Below, in pieces: positions 10,912 through 23,009 of a DNA stretch of 64,000 nucleotides; positions within the stretch are counted from its first letter, which is position 1; every line of letters begins with the position of its first letter. The notes beneath the pieces were generated by a model that worked only from the letters and a program-made list of their open reading frames with translations, searched no databases and was not told the origin of the DNA. Origin of the DNA: Exophiala sp. HKRS030. Taxonomy: Eukaryota; Ascomycota; Eurotiomycetes; Chaetothyriales; Herpotrichiellaceae. Made by a program: the position numbers and the translations under genes. Location of the stretch: contig JAHWDD010000008.1 in assembly GCA_023897205.1 (NCBI GenBank), forward strand, positions 744,001 through 808,000. Direction: 5' to 3'.

Positions 10912-12312
10912 GTCGAAGGGCAATCCAGAAGGAGGGGGTTTGCAAGTTCAAGCAGACTCAAAGGGGTGGCGAATATCTGGATCGTGCAAGAGGGTCGTCG
11001 AATCAAAGGGGGCCAGAAAGGTTCACAGCGCAATGTATCGGCAACCCTTTACTGATCGAAGACAATCCGGAGTGATGGGTGGCATAGATGCATACTCGGG
11101 GGAGAACCAGGTAGAGTAGTGCGACTTGTAACAAAGATCGAGAAAATATGGAGCCAACACCTTTTATAGCTGGGAATCATCTGGGTCGGCTAGATTCGAC
11201 GAACTTTTCTCCTTCCCAGGGATGGTTTCTGTCGCACGGGCCTCGTCCAAGTCGCCACTCGCAATCGGGCTCGAATGGTCGAGGGAATGAGGTACCTGTG
11301 TTGTGCGTAGCATAGCGCCTCGAGGCGTTTGAAACCGATCCAATCAGGATTGCCATGCTATTGGGCTCAATGTTCTTGACAGGCCAAGACTAGTGAGTGT
11401 TCGGAGTTGCAAAGGGACTTCTCCTGCAGCCTGACTGTCAAAGAGTTACGAGCTCGTTCGTCCTGGACTGCAACGTAGAAGGGTTGACCCTATGGTGAGA
11501 CCGGGACAAGGGCTGGCCCTGCAAGGAGTGGGACAAGGGCCGATCCTACGAACAAGGGATGATCGGCCGGTGCGCCACGGGCTCGCAACGGCACTGCCCT
11601 TGCAAGTCTCCGAGGTTCCACTCTATCATATCAGGATCCTGGTCATGTGACTAATGCGGCCTCCTTGTTGCACTAGTCCTCTCCGGGAAGTGCCTCGCCC
11701 TGCGCACGTGCAATACTGTGCTGCGGCCTCAACAACACCTAGTTTAGACCTCCTACGTGCCAAATTCTGTCATTTCAAACGCATAGTTCGTGACATATCA
11801 GTTCTAGGAGCCATCAAGGTGATATCCTTTACGGACTACAAGTGCAGGGTGAAGCTCCTCTCGGCACGACCTCTACGACGCCTTCTATCCTTTCTGTTTC
11901 CATCCGTTGAAACTCATCAATCAACTGACTGCCCATCTTGTTTCTATGATTTGGTGAGATTCTGCTCGCCTCTTTTCTACTACATGTGAGGTTTCTAACC
12001 ACCTCAGGCAGTTTCTACTAATCACAAGCTAAGGCTTCGAAGAAAGAAGGATAGAATCAGATGCTTGTTTGAATCAATTGGACATTAATTTGAGTCCCTC
12101 AAGTTGCTTAAGCAACACATGTCCTTTCCTCTCGTCTCGACCGTCAATCCGACTTTTCTCCCAAGCCGCATATCTGCTCATTGGTCAAGATTATCTACTC
12201 GTATGGACAATGTTTCATTGGAAACAGAACGCCTGGATAGGTCACATGGACGTGTCGTTGTCGTAGCACCTTCGTCGAGAAGTCATTCCACAGATGATGA
12301 ATCACCCATGAG
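10912..12312. other. Intergenic region, no gene seen
   Basis: Promoter side of the minus-strand factor. A short direct repeat, GGGACAAGGGC, occurs at 11503 and 11530, with a related ACAAGGG near 11552. Open frames around 11654-11989 and 12069-12316 show no recognisable domain. Confidence 0.45.
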
Positions 12313-13537
12313 CTAGTCTTGCTTGTTGACCTTTCTCGCACGCGCCTTGATAGGGGACCGATATGGTTCGCCCGGGCGCATTCTTCTGGCCGGCTTGTAT
12401 TCATCCTCAGGCATAGACTCTTGTTGTTGCTCTTCGTCGTCACTCGGCCCACTGGAAACCGAATTGGCTGGCGACGAAGGGCACTCGGCGTCTTTGGGGC
12501 GAACTCCAAAGCGATTCTTTCCGACGCTGTTGTGGTAGGCCTCTGCGCGCTTGATGACTTTGCATATTTCTTCGGACGTGATGATTATGATCTCGTTTCG
12601 TAGTGAGTCGTGCAACAACTCAGGAGGCGCCATTTCTGCCATTGGGATTCCCAGTTGCGCACCGGGGACAGGCTCGGCGTTCGTGTCTCGTATGACCTGG
12701 GGCACCGACGTCAGTGTCTCTTTCGGCACGCTGTGGACAGAGGTGCGCCTGTTACGTACCTGATCAACCCGTTCGGGTGTTAGAGAACCGTCGATGACAC
12801 GGGGCCTCCACACCGTCAGGTCCACCCGTGAGCCTCTGTGGAATTTTACGGTCACGACCTGACGGATCTCTCCTTTCCCCGCCATGACGAGACGACGTGC
12901 CTTCCTCTCGAGGTCCTCGGCCGTTTGTGAATTTCCCACCTCCACGACCAGGGCCGGCTGTTCCGCGTCGAGGCACATGATCTGCTCATCCGGCATGAGC
13001 ACGTCGCCCTGGTCAGACTTGATGTCCGACGCTTTCAGCTGTTCAAATGGGCACTCCACTTGGCATTTGGCGTAGAGCTGTTCGATTCTTTCCTGGATGA
13101 GACGGCCGACCCGTGAACCGACAACCTCGTGCTTGCGGTGCGGCATATGGAGGATCACTTCCTGGGTGTCTGGGAAGTAATCGTATCTGTGTGTGTGTAT
13201 ATAAAATGTCAGTTTTTGGGCGGACGGGCCATCCGGAAAAGGACTCGAATTCTCCGTACCGCACACTTTCCTGCCAATGCAGCTTCTGCTCGTACTCTCC
13301 GGTGAGTCTGGCAAAATCTTCTGAACTCAGACGATATCGTGAACGATCGACCTTTTTGTGTGCAAGCCGGCGCTCAAGCTGGTGGACAAGTACCTGCAAT
13401 TCGGAAGTCGTTGTGTTCAAGTTAAGAGGGTCTTGAGGGCGAGAGTCTGAGCAGTCACTGTTGGCAGCGGCCACCCTAAGCGGGTCCGTATCTCCTCTGA
13501 GGGTCGTCATCGTGAGGTCTTGCGAGATCTTCTCCAT
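12313..13537 (-). CDS. Uncharacterised fungal protein with PD-(D/E)XK (Uma2-like) core
   Basis: Exons 13260-13537 and 12313-13186 are joined over a 73-bp intron (GTACGG to CACAG), giving SVR|YDYFPDTQEV in frame and about 383 residues. The core has SDQGDVLMPDEQ followed by PALVVEVGNSQTAEDLERKA. This Asp then ExG-S arrangement fits PD-(D/E)XK enzymes of the Uma2/DUF820 type, and related sequences occur as hypothetical proteins in filamentous fungi. The usual catalytic Lys is not obvious: E-V-G is followed by N-S-Q. The tail is acidic and then strongly basic (RRMRPGEPY...KARARKVNK), suggesting nucleic-acid or nuclear association. The activity is inferred from pattern only. Confidence 0.7.
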
Positions 13538-14608
13538 ACTGGCTCATTGATGATGGCAAGGGCGAGAGAAAAAGAACACGTTCTGAGTTTGAGGAAAGTT
13601 GTGAATTGTGCATCACAACAAAGGGTTTTAAAACTACAGGGAAAACTACAGGGAAAACTAGGGCTATACCTCGGCATCTACCATGAACCATTCATATCCT
13701 AAAGGATTATTGTGGTAGGTATGGCGAGGAAGTGATTCATTGAGTCGCACTGACAAGCTCAATCAAAGGGGCAAGAGCAGTAACAGCTCTAAGACATTCA
13801 TTCACTTGTTTGGGAGATCCGAAGGCAGTGAGGTCAAACACCGCGCTGCCTGAACGTGTACGCAACAAACATATTCAAAATAACTTGATCATCATTGAAT
13901 AGCTACCTGACTCGTATCTTTGCTTTCGCGCATCTCAATTTGCGCCAGTGACAAGTGTGCAACGGAAATGAGGTACTCCCCTTCTGGAGCTACGCTACTG
14001 CTCCTCCTCCTCCGCGGCCCAGTTTCTCGCTTGCCCACATCATCAACCTACGACCAAGCATCACAAGACCATCACGCGAGCGTAGTGAGATATGCATCGG
14101 CAGTATCGAAGGCCTGCTGAGGTAGCGCACTCGCTGGGTAGTTGCCACACGAGACAATCTCGTTCATATTCAAAGTAATAGGCCGTTTATTCACAACACC
14201 CAAGTCCCATCTTCATTTTGACCCACGGCTCCGATTCTCTCACATGAAGTTATCATTCTGAGAAACCGAAGACAAATTTTGACAACTCTCAGCTGCTACA
14301 ATTCCAATCTACACTATTGAATCATCTGTGGAGAATTGGTTAGAGATGCACACAATCTGAACGAAATTGTCCAGCTAATAGACTGTCGTCAGTGGCTTGC
14401 AACCTACAACATGGAGGAAGAACAGAAAATCAAACAAGACTTAGCCAAAGCTTTATCGGACCAGAAAACCACACAACAGCTGTCTTCTTCCGGTGACACG
14501 GCCAAAGCGAAAAGAGCCCAGAATAAGAGAGAGAGAGAAGAAAGCGAGAGAATAGGTTGAAGAGGAGAAGGCCAAGCAGGATCACAAGTAGGCTATAGAA
14601 TGATAATC
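13538..14608. other. Intergenic region, no secure gene
   Basis: Promoter side of the gene starting at 13537. A duplicated CTACAGGGAAAA unit lies at about 13634-13660. A 74-residue Lys/Glu-rich frame at 14336-14560 lacks family features and is not called. A short GAGAGAGAGAGA run lies near 14528. Confidence 0.4.
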
Positions 14609-16232
14609 TCAGTTCTCTAAGCTGTTATCTTCTTCAAAAGCTTGCCGTAATCGTACGTCGTATTCGAGCTTATCCTTGATCCTTGTTCGGACGATGTCCT
14701 CAGCATCCGGGTGCCAGTAACGAGCCGCAGCTCTCGTAATATCGGATGCAAACATCGGCTCAATATGATTCAAAAAGACCCCATACAGTCCCGTTAAAGA
14801 ATCCAAGGCTCGGAAATACCAGATGCGACCTGTTGCCCAGTTCTCGCGAAAAGTGTTGGCCACCGAGATTGAGCAAGGATGCAATGATTGCTTCTCCTCC
14901 TCTTCTAATATGAAGAAAAACTTGTCCAGCGCGATTTTGAGATCTGTCAACTTTTCATTAACCAAACAGTCAATTGCCTGACCGGTCAACCATAGAGGGG
15001 GCCTGAGCATTCCAATCGGTCTGGAGCAGACCCATTCTAGATCAATGATTGATTTGATATGCCAGTCGTCATCGACGAAGATATTGCTTTGATGAAGGTC
15101 CGTGAGGGTTACATAAAACGGTCCAGAACGTGAGTCGGGGGTGACAAAATCAGGCAAGCAGGCGCGCATCAAAGTTAGGGCCTCCATTTGGTCAACAGCA
15201 TCATCTCTCGAGATGACAGAATTGGGCTGATGTCGAATTCGGTTGTCGTGATATTTGAAGAGATCCAGAATATATGGCTCGACCGTACCGTAAGTGTAAT
15301 TACGGTTCACAACGGGTGGGCAACTGTCGTTTTCTGCTTCGGGAATGATGATAGATAATGGTCGGTTAGCAAGACTGACGACGCCATCATTGTCTATTGT
15401 CAACGAGCCTATATGAGATAATGGCCTTCTGGTCAAAGACAACAAAATCCGGGATAAATCTCGAAAGAAATTCGTCATTCGCTTCGAATCACTAGAAAGT
15501 GTGTCCCATGTTGTTGAAAGCATACGGCCTTCCTCATCTTCAATGAAATCCATCAGTAGGTAGCCAACAGTGAGTGGAAGATCCGGTCGTTTACGACGGA
15601 TGTAGGGAGAGCAGACCGGTTGTCGAAATAACCGTCGTAGGGTGTTCTGTATGACCGAGAGGCATCGCAGATACCATGGAGTGTTCTTACGCGCCGTGAA
15701 CTGAACCTCCACCGTTAGCCACATTACGGAGACCATACTGAAAGACTGCGCGCACATGTAAGTGATTACCGATTCCGAAGCCCCATAAGTACGGGATCGG
15801 TATTTCAGGGCAATTCTGTTGCATCCAGATATATGTGGCTGCTTCGGATCGCACCTTCTCATCCATGTTTCCAGGATTTGATGATTCTCCCAATTTGTAT
15901 GGGAGTGGGAATCGGATCATGACCCGATTCTTTGGACGTCTATTCCAGTTACAAATATACACCGGGATGCAGACATTGAAAGTCCCATGCCTCCATTCCG
16001 AAAAGTCGCCTAATCGACAGGATTGATCAGACTTTAGTCCAAGGTGACAAGCGACAATTTCTTTTATTTCGTCTCGTTTCTGGAATAGTTGGAGGAAAAA
16101 GTCGATTCGCTTGGACGGATAGGACAGTTGTAAGAGAATATTGCTTTCATCTTCGCGGGCCGATTCGTAAGAAATCGATCTTTGAAGGAGATTCTTTTTC
16201 CGAGTGATTCGAGAGTTGAGGCGAGATGCCAT
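14609..16232 (-). CDS. Aminoglycoside phosphotransferase (APH)-fold fungal protein
   Basis: Exons 15756-16232 and 14609-15700 flank a 55-bp intron (GTGCGC donor, GCTAAC branch, TTCAG acceptor). The join reads ...WGFGIGNHLH|FTARKNTPWYLR and gives 522 residues. The N-lobe has WRHGTFNVCIPVYI and KNRVMIRFPLP, like the nucleotide-binding strands of APH proteins. The catalytic region is LTDLHQSNIFVDDDWHIK followed by IIDLEW (about residues 355-380), equivalent to the Brenner-loop Asp and metal-binding Asp of the family. Such proteins are very common in filamentous fungi, with unknown substrates; they may phosphorylate small molecules in the cytosol. All key motifs appear intact. Three CACGTG sites lie upstream. 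Confidence 0.8.
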
Positions 16233-16851
16233 GCCCGTGAAGTGTAGCTAAGAATCGTTTGAACAGAGTTGAAACTTGAGTCTCATCCAAGAAAAAAGAA
16301 AACGAGAAACGATGTGGAATAATTTTTTGGAAGCAAGGAATTAACAATAGCGACGGAGGAAAATGAGACCATTAATTGAAAGACAGGGATGAGACAGCTG
16401 TAGCAGCACTTGGCCCACGTGACCTCACGTGACCCTGGACTAGCCAGGAACACTTTGGTTGCCCCTGACTCTACGCAGCCTGTCTCGTGATATCACGTGA
16501 ACCACCGTATTCCAGAAATGGGGTCGACTCGATGCTCTCCTGGTAAACGCTGGAATAGTCGAGAGTATCTTTCGCCAGGCAAGAGTACCGTCGATTCCCG
16601 GCAGTCTTCAAACCCACAAATAACTACTTTGTAAAAGGAGTTGACAAACTTCCTCAGACACTACTGTGGAGCGACGGAATGCAATGAGTTATTTAGTAAT
16701 TGTTCTGGTCACTCAACACCGCGGAAACCTATCTGCATCCGACTTTTATCGTTTTGTAATATTGTCCCTTGGCCCTGTCTAGATACAGGCCATCTCGCTC
16801 TCCAACCCACCAAGTCTTTTATGCCATGGATTTCTATTGATCATGGCACTA
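16233..16851. other. Intergenic region with putative APH-like promoter
   Basis: Separates the APH-like gene (left, transcribed leftward) from the 3' end of the Hsp31-like gene. No gene is seen apart from the CACGTG cluster. Confidence 0.5.
16416..16499. promoter_or_regulatory. Cluster of three CACGTG boxes
   Basis: CACGTG occurs at 16416-16421, 16426-16431 and 16494-16499, each followed by A or AC. This palindrome is the core site of bHLH regulators. The cluster lies 184-267 bp upstream of the APH-like start. It could equally be by chance. Confidence 0.4.
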
Positions 16852-17635
16852 TTACTTCCGGTGCGTCATGATACTGGCATAAAGCTCGTGCGCCAATTTG
16901 GTGGCACTGAACGGGTTCTGACCCGTGATCAGTCGGCCGTCTTTGGCCACGACCACCTTCTCGCCCCAGTCCTGCTCCGCCTTGACGAAGCGACCACCGC
17001 TCTTCTTGTTCAGCTCGTCTTCCAGCATGAATGGCATGAACTTGGAATAATCAATACTATCCTCTTCGGCGTTCGAAAAGCCGGTGACTTCGGCCCCGTC
17101 GATCAGCCATCCGCCGTCGGAGAGCTTGACGTTCACCAACGCAGCTGGACCGTGGCAGACTGCGCTGACGATCCGACCGGACTCATAGAACTCAGCGACG
17201 AGAGCCTGACTATCCTTGTTGGTGGCCAGATCCAGCATCGGACCGTGACCGCCCACGAAGTAAATGGCGTCGAAATCTTTGGCGTGGCCCAGGAAAGAGG
17301 ACAATTTGACAGTGTTTTCCCAGAGAGTAGACTGGTTGGCGAGAAAGTCTTGGGCGATCTGATCGCCGGCAAACATGCCCACCGAGTTGGGATCCACGGG
17401 GACCTTGCCGCCGTTGGTCGACGCGATCGTCAAGTCGACCTTCTCATGAAGAACATGCCACGGGTGGGCAAACTCTGGCTGCATACGAGTCAGTGTTATG
17501 CCTGTTGAATAATTCGGAAGTTTCGAACTCCAACGAACCCCAACATACCAGATACCAGCCAGTCTTCTTCTCATTATTTGGCAAGTCGACCGCCGAGGAG
17601 AGCACAACGAGGACTTTGGGCTTTTGGTCAGACAT
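16852..17635 (-). CDS. Hsp31-like DJ-1/PfpI family glyoxalase III
   Basis: Exons 17549-17635 and 16852-17478 flank a 70-bp intron (GTATGT to TGCAG). The product is 237 residues, the usual length of fungal Hsp31-type proteins. The catalytic set is visible: Glu31 in WYLPEFAHPW, nucleophile Cys137 and His138 in VSAVCHGPAA, and acidic residues 167-168 in FSNAEEDS. Members convert methylglyoxal to D-lactate without glutathione and act as stress chaperones in the cytosol. FDAIYFVGGHGPMLDL is the typical loop before the nucleophile elbow. The Met at 17635 is chosen because the upstream extension is not family-like. No defects are seen. Confidence 0.93.
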
Positions 17636-18699
17636 TGTATCGGCAAGTTGGCGAAGTCTTTTTCCTTGGTAGTGTCGAGTCCGAAGCAGATTGTGTAGTT
17701 GGTATTTTGCTTTCCCAAGGTGGAATCTCCCTGAAGTGAACTGCTTTGCCAATGTTTTGATACTCTTCTCATGGATGAGAATTTCAGCTCCTATTTGTAT
17801 CCATTCGATTGCCCCTTGATACTTCGATGTGGCGAAGTCTTAGCCACCATTGTATCACACGATGACCAGTTTATCTCCATTTCCCAGCGTTGTCGCACCA
17901 CATGTCAAAAGTGGACTGCCTCATCGACGAGGGTTCTAACGTTTCCCGAGACCTACAGGATGCGGTATAGTTTCCACGCTGTTTGGGCCTTTTTGCAAAT
18001 TGTGATTACAAAGAACGCTCGCAGGGCTGAAATGGAAAGGTAGACTTCCACGCTAAGTCAAGTCTTTACTCGATGCTCGCACCGACTGGGACTTCGAGGA
18101 GTCTAAGCAAGGAGAAAAGGACTTCAACGGGGTAGTGAGAGATAACCAACAACACAGTAGACAGCATGTCTGGAGCTCGCTTGCGTCGCTAAGGCCGTCT
18201 AGAAGAGTAGCCTACTGTGGAGGGGGGGGGTGGGTGGGGTGTCTGCGGACTATGGCCGCGGGCCATGACCGCATTGGCCAACCTCTATCACAAGTACGTC
18301 ATGATAAAGCCCAGTCGTAAAGCAGCAGTTGCAAAGTTCCGCAGGCGCGCAAAGGCGGCAAGGGGCTAACATTGCCAACCGGCGTTTCTATGATCTGTAG
18401 CCCAACATGAACACCACTTTACTCGGTGGCGAGTCTTGAAACCTTGGCCTACAGTCCTCAAATCAGTTGTGATCTACTGGAGCATGATGGTGCTTCAGCG
18501 GCAGTCCCCATCGTTCTTGAAAGATTTCTCATACGATAATAGGATGAGAAATTTGGCAACTCTCCAGCAGCCCTTGACCACGCTGAATGTACTCCACGTG
18601 GGTTTCATTCTGTCGTCTCTCCCCGCCTCTTGTCTAGTCTTCACAAGCATGAAACCTGGCGATGGGTAGTGTTCATTAATCCAAACCACTGAAGTACGT
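17636..18699. other. Intergenic region, no gene seen
   Basis: Upstream of the Hsp31-like gene. The only structure noted is a G-rich run at about 18219-18240 (GGAGGGGGGGGGTGGGTGGGG), a possible G-quadruplex. Open frames show no family signal. Confidence 0.45.
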
Positions 18700-19061
18700 G
18701 TCGAACTCTACAACAAAACGCATTTTTCCTACCTCGTGGGCTATAACGCTTCGAGCTGTCCCCTTCCATCAGCCATAGACTTTGCCTCTCTACTGCAACC
18801 TTCGAAGGCGATAGTTTCAAGGATATTATCCGGCGCTAGGGATCATGTCATGTTGGTGCAACTGACATCGGCGTGGACGATATTTCTATTGTGCATATGC
18901 TGATATCCTTCTGCGGCATGCTTCAGCCAAGGGAGTTTAGTCTGAAGCGGGATACGATTCGCTTCAGGGTGCTGACATATCGACCGAAGTATGCCAGCTG
19001 CGGTCGATCTGTGCCACCAAGTCGCGTAGTCGCTAAGCATTGAGTGCTGAATAAATACCAT
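18700..19061 (-). pseudogene. Protein-kinase-like remnant
   Basis: The minus-strand frame from 19061 contains LPWLKHAAEGYQHMHNRN followed by IVHADVSCTNM. This matches helix E and the catalytic loop (H-x-D-x4-N) of fungal kinase-like proteins. A TGA follows at 18843-18845, and past it the frame is interrupted again. No intact N-lobe is found upstream to 19400. It is read as a decayed fragment of the type of gene seen intact at the left edge. A multi-exon gene with unusual introns is not excluded. Confidence 0.5.
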
Positions 19062-19688
19062 AGTCGAGATTCTCTAGCAATTGTGCGAGCGACAGTACTG
19101 TGATGTGCAGAACCGGCGTCACCCTAATGTACACATAAATACTGAAAAGATAGGTTGGTCTACGCAACAATTTAGGAGCAATCGTGGAAATAACCGCTTA
19201 CATTGGATTTATGAAGTACATCGTGAATTGGATCCTTTTGTGTAAATAAATACCAATTTGGCATTGGACGAAATCATACAGCGCCAAATGGACCGCGTCG
19301 ACAGCGTGATCGTGGCTTTTCACATAATGTGGATTTTCGCTAGGAAACTGCACCCTTTGAAATCTTTGACGTGGAGAGTTGCCACGGACATGCTTGCTGG
19401 GGGCCACTAGTAGCGTGAGTATTTTATCAATTTCACTCGGGATCCCCTAGCTAACAGTAGGTACAGATGATGATGACGCCGCGAAGGGGAAACGCCGGAT
19501 CGAGGAGGGCGTCAGGCATCTAATGTCGGATGGGTCGGCCTATGGTCAATTGTTACATGTCCTCTGACGAACGCCATGCTCTTTCCTCATCCTGGCCTGA
19601 ATTTGCTGTTCAGCGCAACATACTGCATGATTGGGAAATTCGAGAGGAAAGAAGACAGCGCATGGCTATGCATCAACCCAAGATCTAA
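19062..19688. other. Intergenic region, no gene seen
   Basis: Between the kinase remnant and the charged 373-residue protein gene. Short frames only. Confidence 0.4.
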
Positions 19689-20863
19689 TCAAGATGCGTC
19701 CACATCGTCAAGCTCAGCGACATCTGTCTCGTCGTCTTCACCCTCCCACCTCGAGATGACCAACCAACGAACCTTCATGGCCGTCTTGGCCTCTTTCTTC
19801 TCGATTTTGTCGTGCTCTTTATATGCATCGCGCATCTCCTTTGCTACCTCTTTGTCCCTTTCAAACGTTTCCTTTTCAATGCTCCGGTCCCGCTTGCGGC
19901 TATCCTTTTCAAACTCGAGCACGATCTCGTCGCGCTTTCGCGGGTCGCGCACTTTATCCAGCTTGCGCTCCATTTTGACACGCTCCTTCTCCACCTTCTG
20001 AATGCGCTTCTCGATCTTCTTGTCGGCTTCACACCGCTTCTTGTCGGCTTCGCGGCTTTTTTCGTCGTATTTCTTGTCGGCTTCGCGGCGCGCTTTGGCG
20101 ATCTTTTTGCTTTGGGAGCGCGCTAATCTCTCGGATTGTGCGGCGCTCATTTTCCGGAGGAAATTGTCGGGCATAACGGGAGGGGGGACATCGAGGTCAA
20201 GAGGCATGACATAGCCTTCTAGAGCGCGGACCCGTCGCATGCGAGGGTCGTCAGCACAAATATTGAACGGCTGTGTCGTCGGTTCGTCGAGTGCGCTGGC
20301 AGCCGCAGAGCTGTCAATGTCGGCAAGAGTGTCCATGGGTGGGAGCTGCAGACCGTCGTGGGGATACTTGACCTTCTCCATCATGTTCTTGGTCGACATG
20401 ACGCTGACATGAAGCCCGCTTGGGTGGAAGAGTTGTCCATTCTGGATTTTGATGTACGATCGAGTTCGAACATATGAAGTTGCAGCACTCGTCAATCCCG
20501 AGGTAAGCTGCAGTCCCATGCCGGCCCACTGCACCGGAGGTATACCGTGGGCAAAAGTCATGACCATGCCGGACATGCCAAGACCTTGGAAAATAGGATG
20601 GGCGATGAACGCTTCGTTGAGGCCATCGACAAAGGCCAGGAATGCTTCCTGTTCGATGCCATGACTGGCAAGCTCCGCGACGTAAGCTCTCACAAATGGC
20701 GAAAAGAAGGCGCCCCGGAAAGACTTTGAAGTTTCTATGCACAATATAAGATTTTATTTCGGCTCCAGGGATGAGAAAGACACTTACGAGGGATCACACA
20801 AGGCAGTGGTAGTTGCAGGCGATCCTCGGATTGCCGAGGAGGTGCTGACTTCTTCTGCGCCAT
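19689..20863 (-). CDS. Uncharacterised fungal protein with long charged coiled coil
   Basis: Exons 20788-20863 and 19689-20734 flank a 53-bp intron (GTAAGT to CATAG), joining PCVIP|QTSKSFRGAFFSPFVRAY in frame; 373 residues. The N-terminal half has GIEQEAFLAFVDGLNEAFIAH-like sequence (cut here at EAF) and a Gly/Met-rich stretch (FQGLGMSGMVMTFAHGIPP, QLTSGLTSAATSY) that could sit on or in a membrane. I recognise this block from hypothetical proteins of many filamentous ascomycetes. Residues about 215-345 are a Lys/Glu/Arg-rich coiled coil with repeated EADKK units, and the end is very acidic. The function is unknown. Confidence 0.8.
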
Positions 20864-23009
20864 GGCAAGATTGCTCGTTGACTAATTCTCGGCTGCGGCC
20901 CTATCGATAGGTTGTTCATGTCATTTAATTGAATAAGTAAGGGACGACAGGGCTAAGCTTGAGCGTGACTTGGATGTCGTCCCCGCCCCGTCGCGTCACT
21001 CCAGACACCGCCATAATGTCATGGAGGACCCATAACATAGTGACGCAGGTCGAAGATTACATCCAAAAGCGGGTCAGGCGCTCCATATTCGCCACCACAA
21101 AGGCTAACCGTAGCCAGACTGTCCAGGTGTACTCCAGGGTTCGTGGAATTCACCCTGTCCAGTTTAGCACCCTAAGCGTGAGCCGCCCGAGGACGTATTC
21201 ATACTCATGCTTATCATACTGGCTTATCATACTAGCGCATGCCTCGAAACTCTACTTATCTCCATGGTCTTCCCTACCAATACGATTCTCTTTTGAGCGC
21301 TAGCGGCTACATAGTAAAGCTTAAAACATTACAGCGAGGATAAGATAGTAATGCTTATGTTAATGTATATATATAAGTGAAGATATCACAAATTACTCGC
21401 GCTAACTATAGTAAATCACTAACTATACTTTTTAAATTATTATCATATGAGAAATAAGAGTTTCTTTTTTTAAGGACTTCCATATCTTTAGCGATTAAAG
21501 TATCTAAGAAATATTAAATTAAAGTATAGCGAATAATAATATAATCTTAAATAACCAAAAATTTAATTTAATGGTTAATAATAGTAATTAATAATGAAAT
21601 TATTTTGGTGAATATCGTATCTGAGAATTTTTATCTGGTCGGTGTGGTACTACTTTGTTGGGTATTCTTCGGTGACGAAGTGCTAAAGTATGGTCTACAT
21701 ACTCATCGGAAGCTATTGAAAGCCACCTACCAAAAATGATCCTGTGTCGGTGAGTTAGGAAGGCTTGAAATGCAAGGGCTTTGGACGCCAGCCTTTCTCT
21801 AAGGCTGGCCACTGCTCGAATCGATCTGCACTGGCCTTTCTGCGTGCGTGGTGACTTGGATTCTCGACTCTTTGTTGAATGGCTCCTGATTCGGTCGATC
21901 CTGAAGACCCATGCAGCACGATTGGAGTATGAATCAACAGGAGAGGCGATGATCAACCGCTCGCTAGATACTCCAAGGCCGGATGGTGGAGATCAGCCAC
22001 GGGAAAGCCTCAACTCACCGCAAAATAACAAAGCTTCAACGCTGAAAGGTTCCAGTTTAGGCTGACTGGCGACAGCCACATCCCGCAGTACCCTTGCCGA
22101 GCTGAAGTCCCTAGCCGAGGCTCATCATTTGCAGTTCCGCCAGCCGCGAAAACTCAATACAAGGAGGTGAAGCTCCACACCACACATTACATCCGCAGTC
22201 GAAGTGAAAGTGATCCTATACGCTTGGTAACTGGTCTAGGCAGTCCAAACCATCTACTAGTCAGTCCAATCGTCCCTTTCAAATGTTCGGTTATTGGATC
22301 TCTTTGTCTTATTGCAGTCCAAATGTGAAAGTACGACGCGTCGTTAGCGTTGTATTTACGTAGATACTGCGGGGGGCGCTCCGCAAGATTGCCATGATCA
22401 ACTTGTTATCGTGATTCGTGATCTTCAATCACGATATCGTAGGCGATCTGGATTATTCCGGTCAGGAGCTGGGTAATCACGATTGTTGAGCCTGTCTACT
22501 TACCATTTGCCTAAAGAGTGTGTGTGGAAGTATCAGTTCGAGGTAAATTGCTACTTTTCATGTGTTCATAGCAATGCGGCTGAATGATCCGCGCGGCATA
22601 TTGCTTCCGCGGTAACTCGTATGCGGAGTGACAGCCAGTTGTCACTCCGTCGACGCTCACGTGACCCGGCGGTTCTTCGCGGGAAACTATCTCCGTAATG
22701 CTTACCAGGCGGCGTCGATACCAAAGGGAAAGGGAGAGAAAGCCAAGGGGCCCAGGTTCTGGTGTCACTGCTCCAGAGGACCAAGGGCGAAGGATACATG
22801 GCTTGCACACGCGCATGACTTGACGGTGCCTACTCCTTTGCAAGCATACTTTCAAGGATAAGAGATTTAGGCACTTCCTCAGAGTAGGCTTGCATAGGTG
22901 CGTATCCGTTCCTATTGTTGGGGCATAACGGTGAGAGTCGGCGGCAAACACTGATCGGGGAAACGTTCCGCCACATGCACAAAGTTCTCAAATACGGGCA
23001 ATCTATGCT
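20864..23009. other. Gene-poor region with AT-rich tract
   Basis: No gene is supported. 21310-21600 is strongly AT-rich (TTAA/TATA words), like the RIP-mutated tracts further right, and probably marks a dead repeat. 22330-22450 contains a GATCTTCAATCACGATATCG-like inverted word. Frames at 21600-22065 and 22511-22951 show no domain. Confidence 0.45.

Noticed and set aside
14336..14560. 74-codon Lys/Glu-rich plus-strand frame
   Set aside because: Low-complexity composition running into a GAGAGA run; no evidence of a gene.
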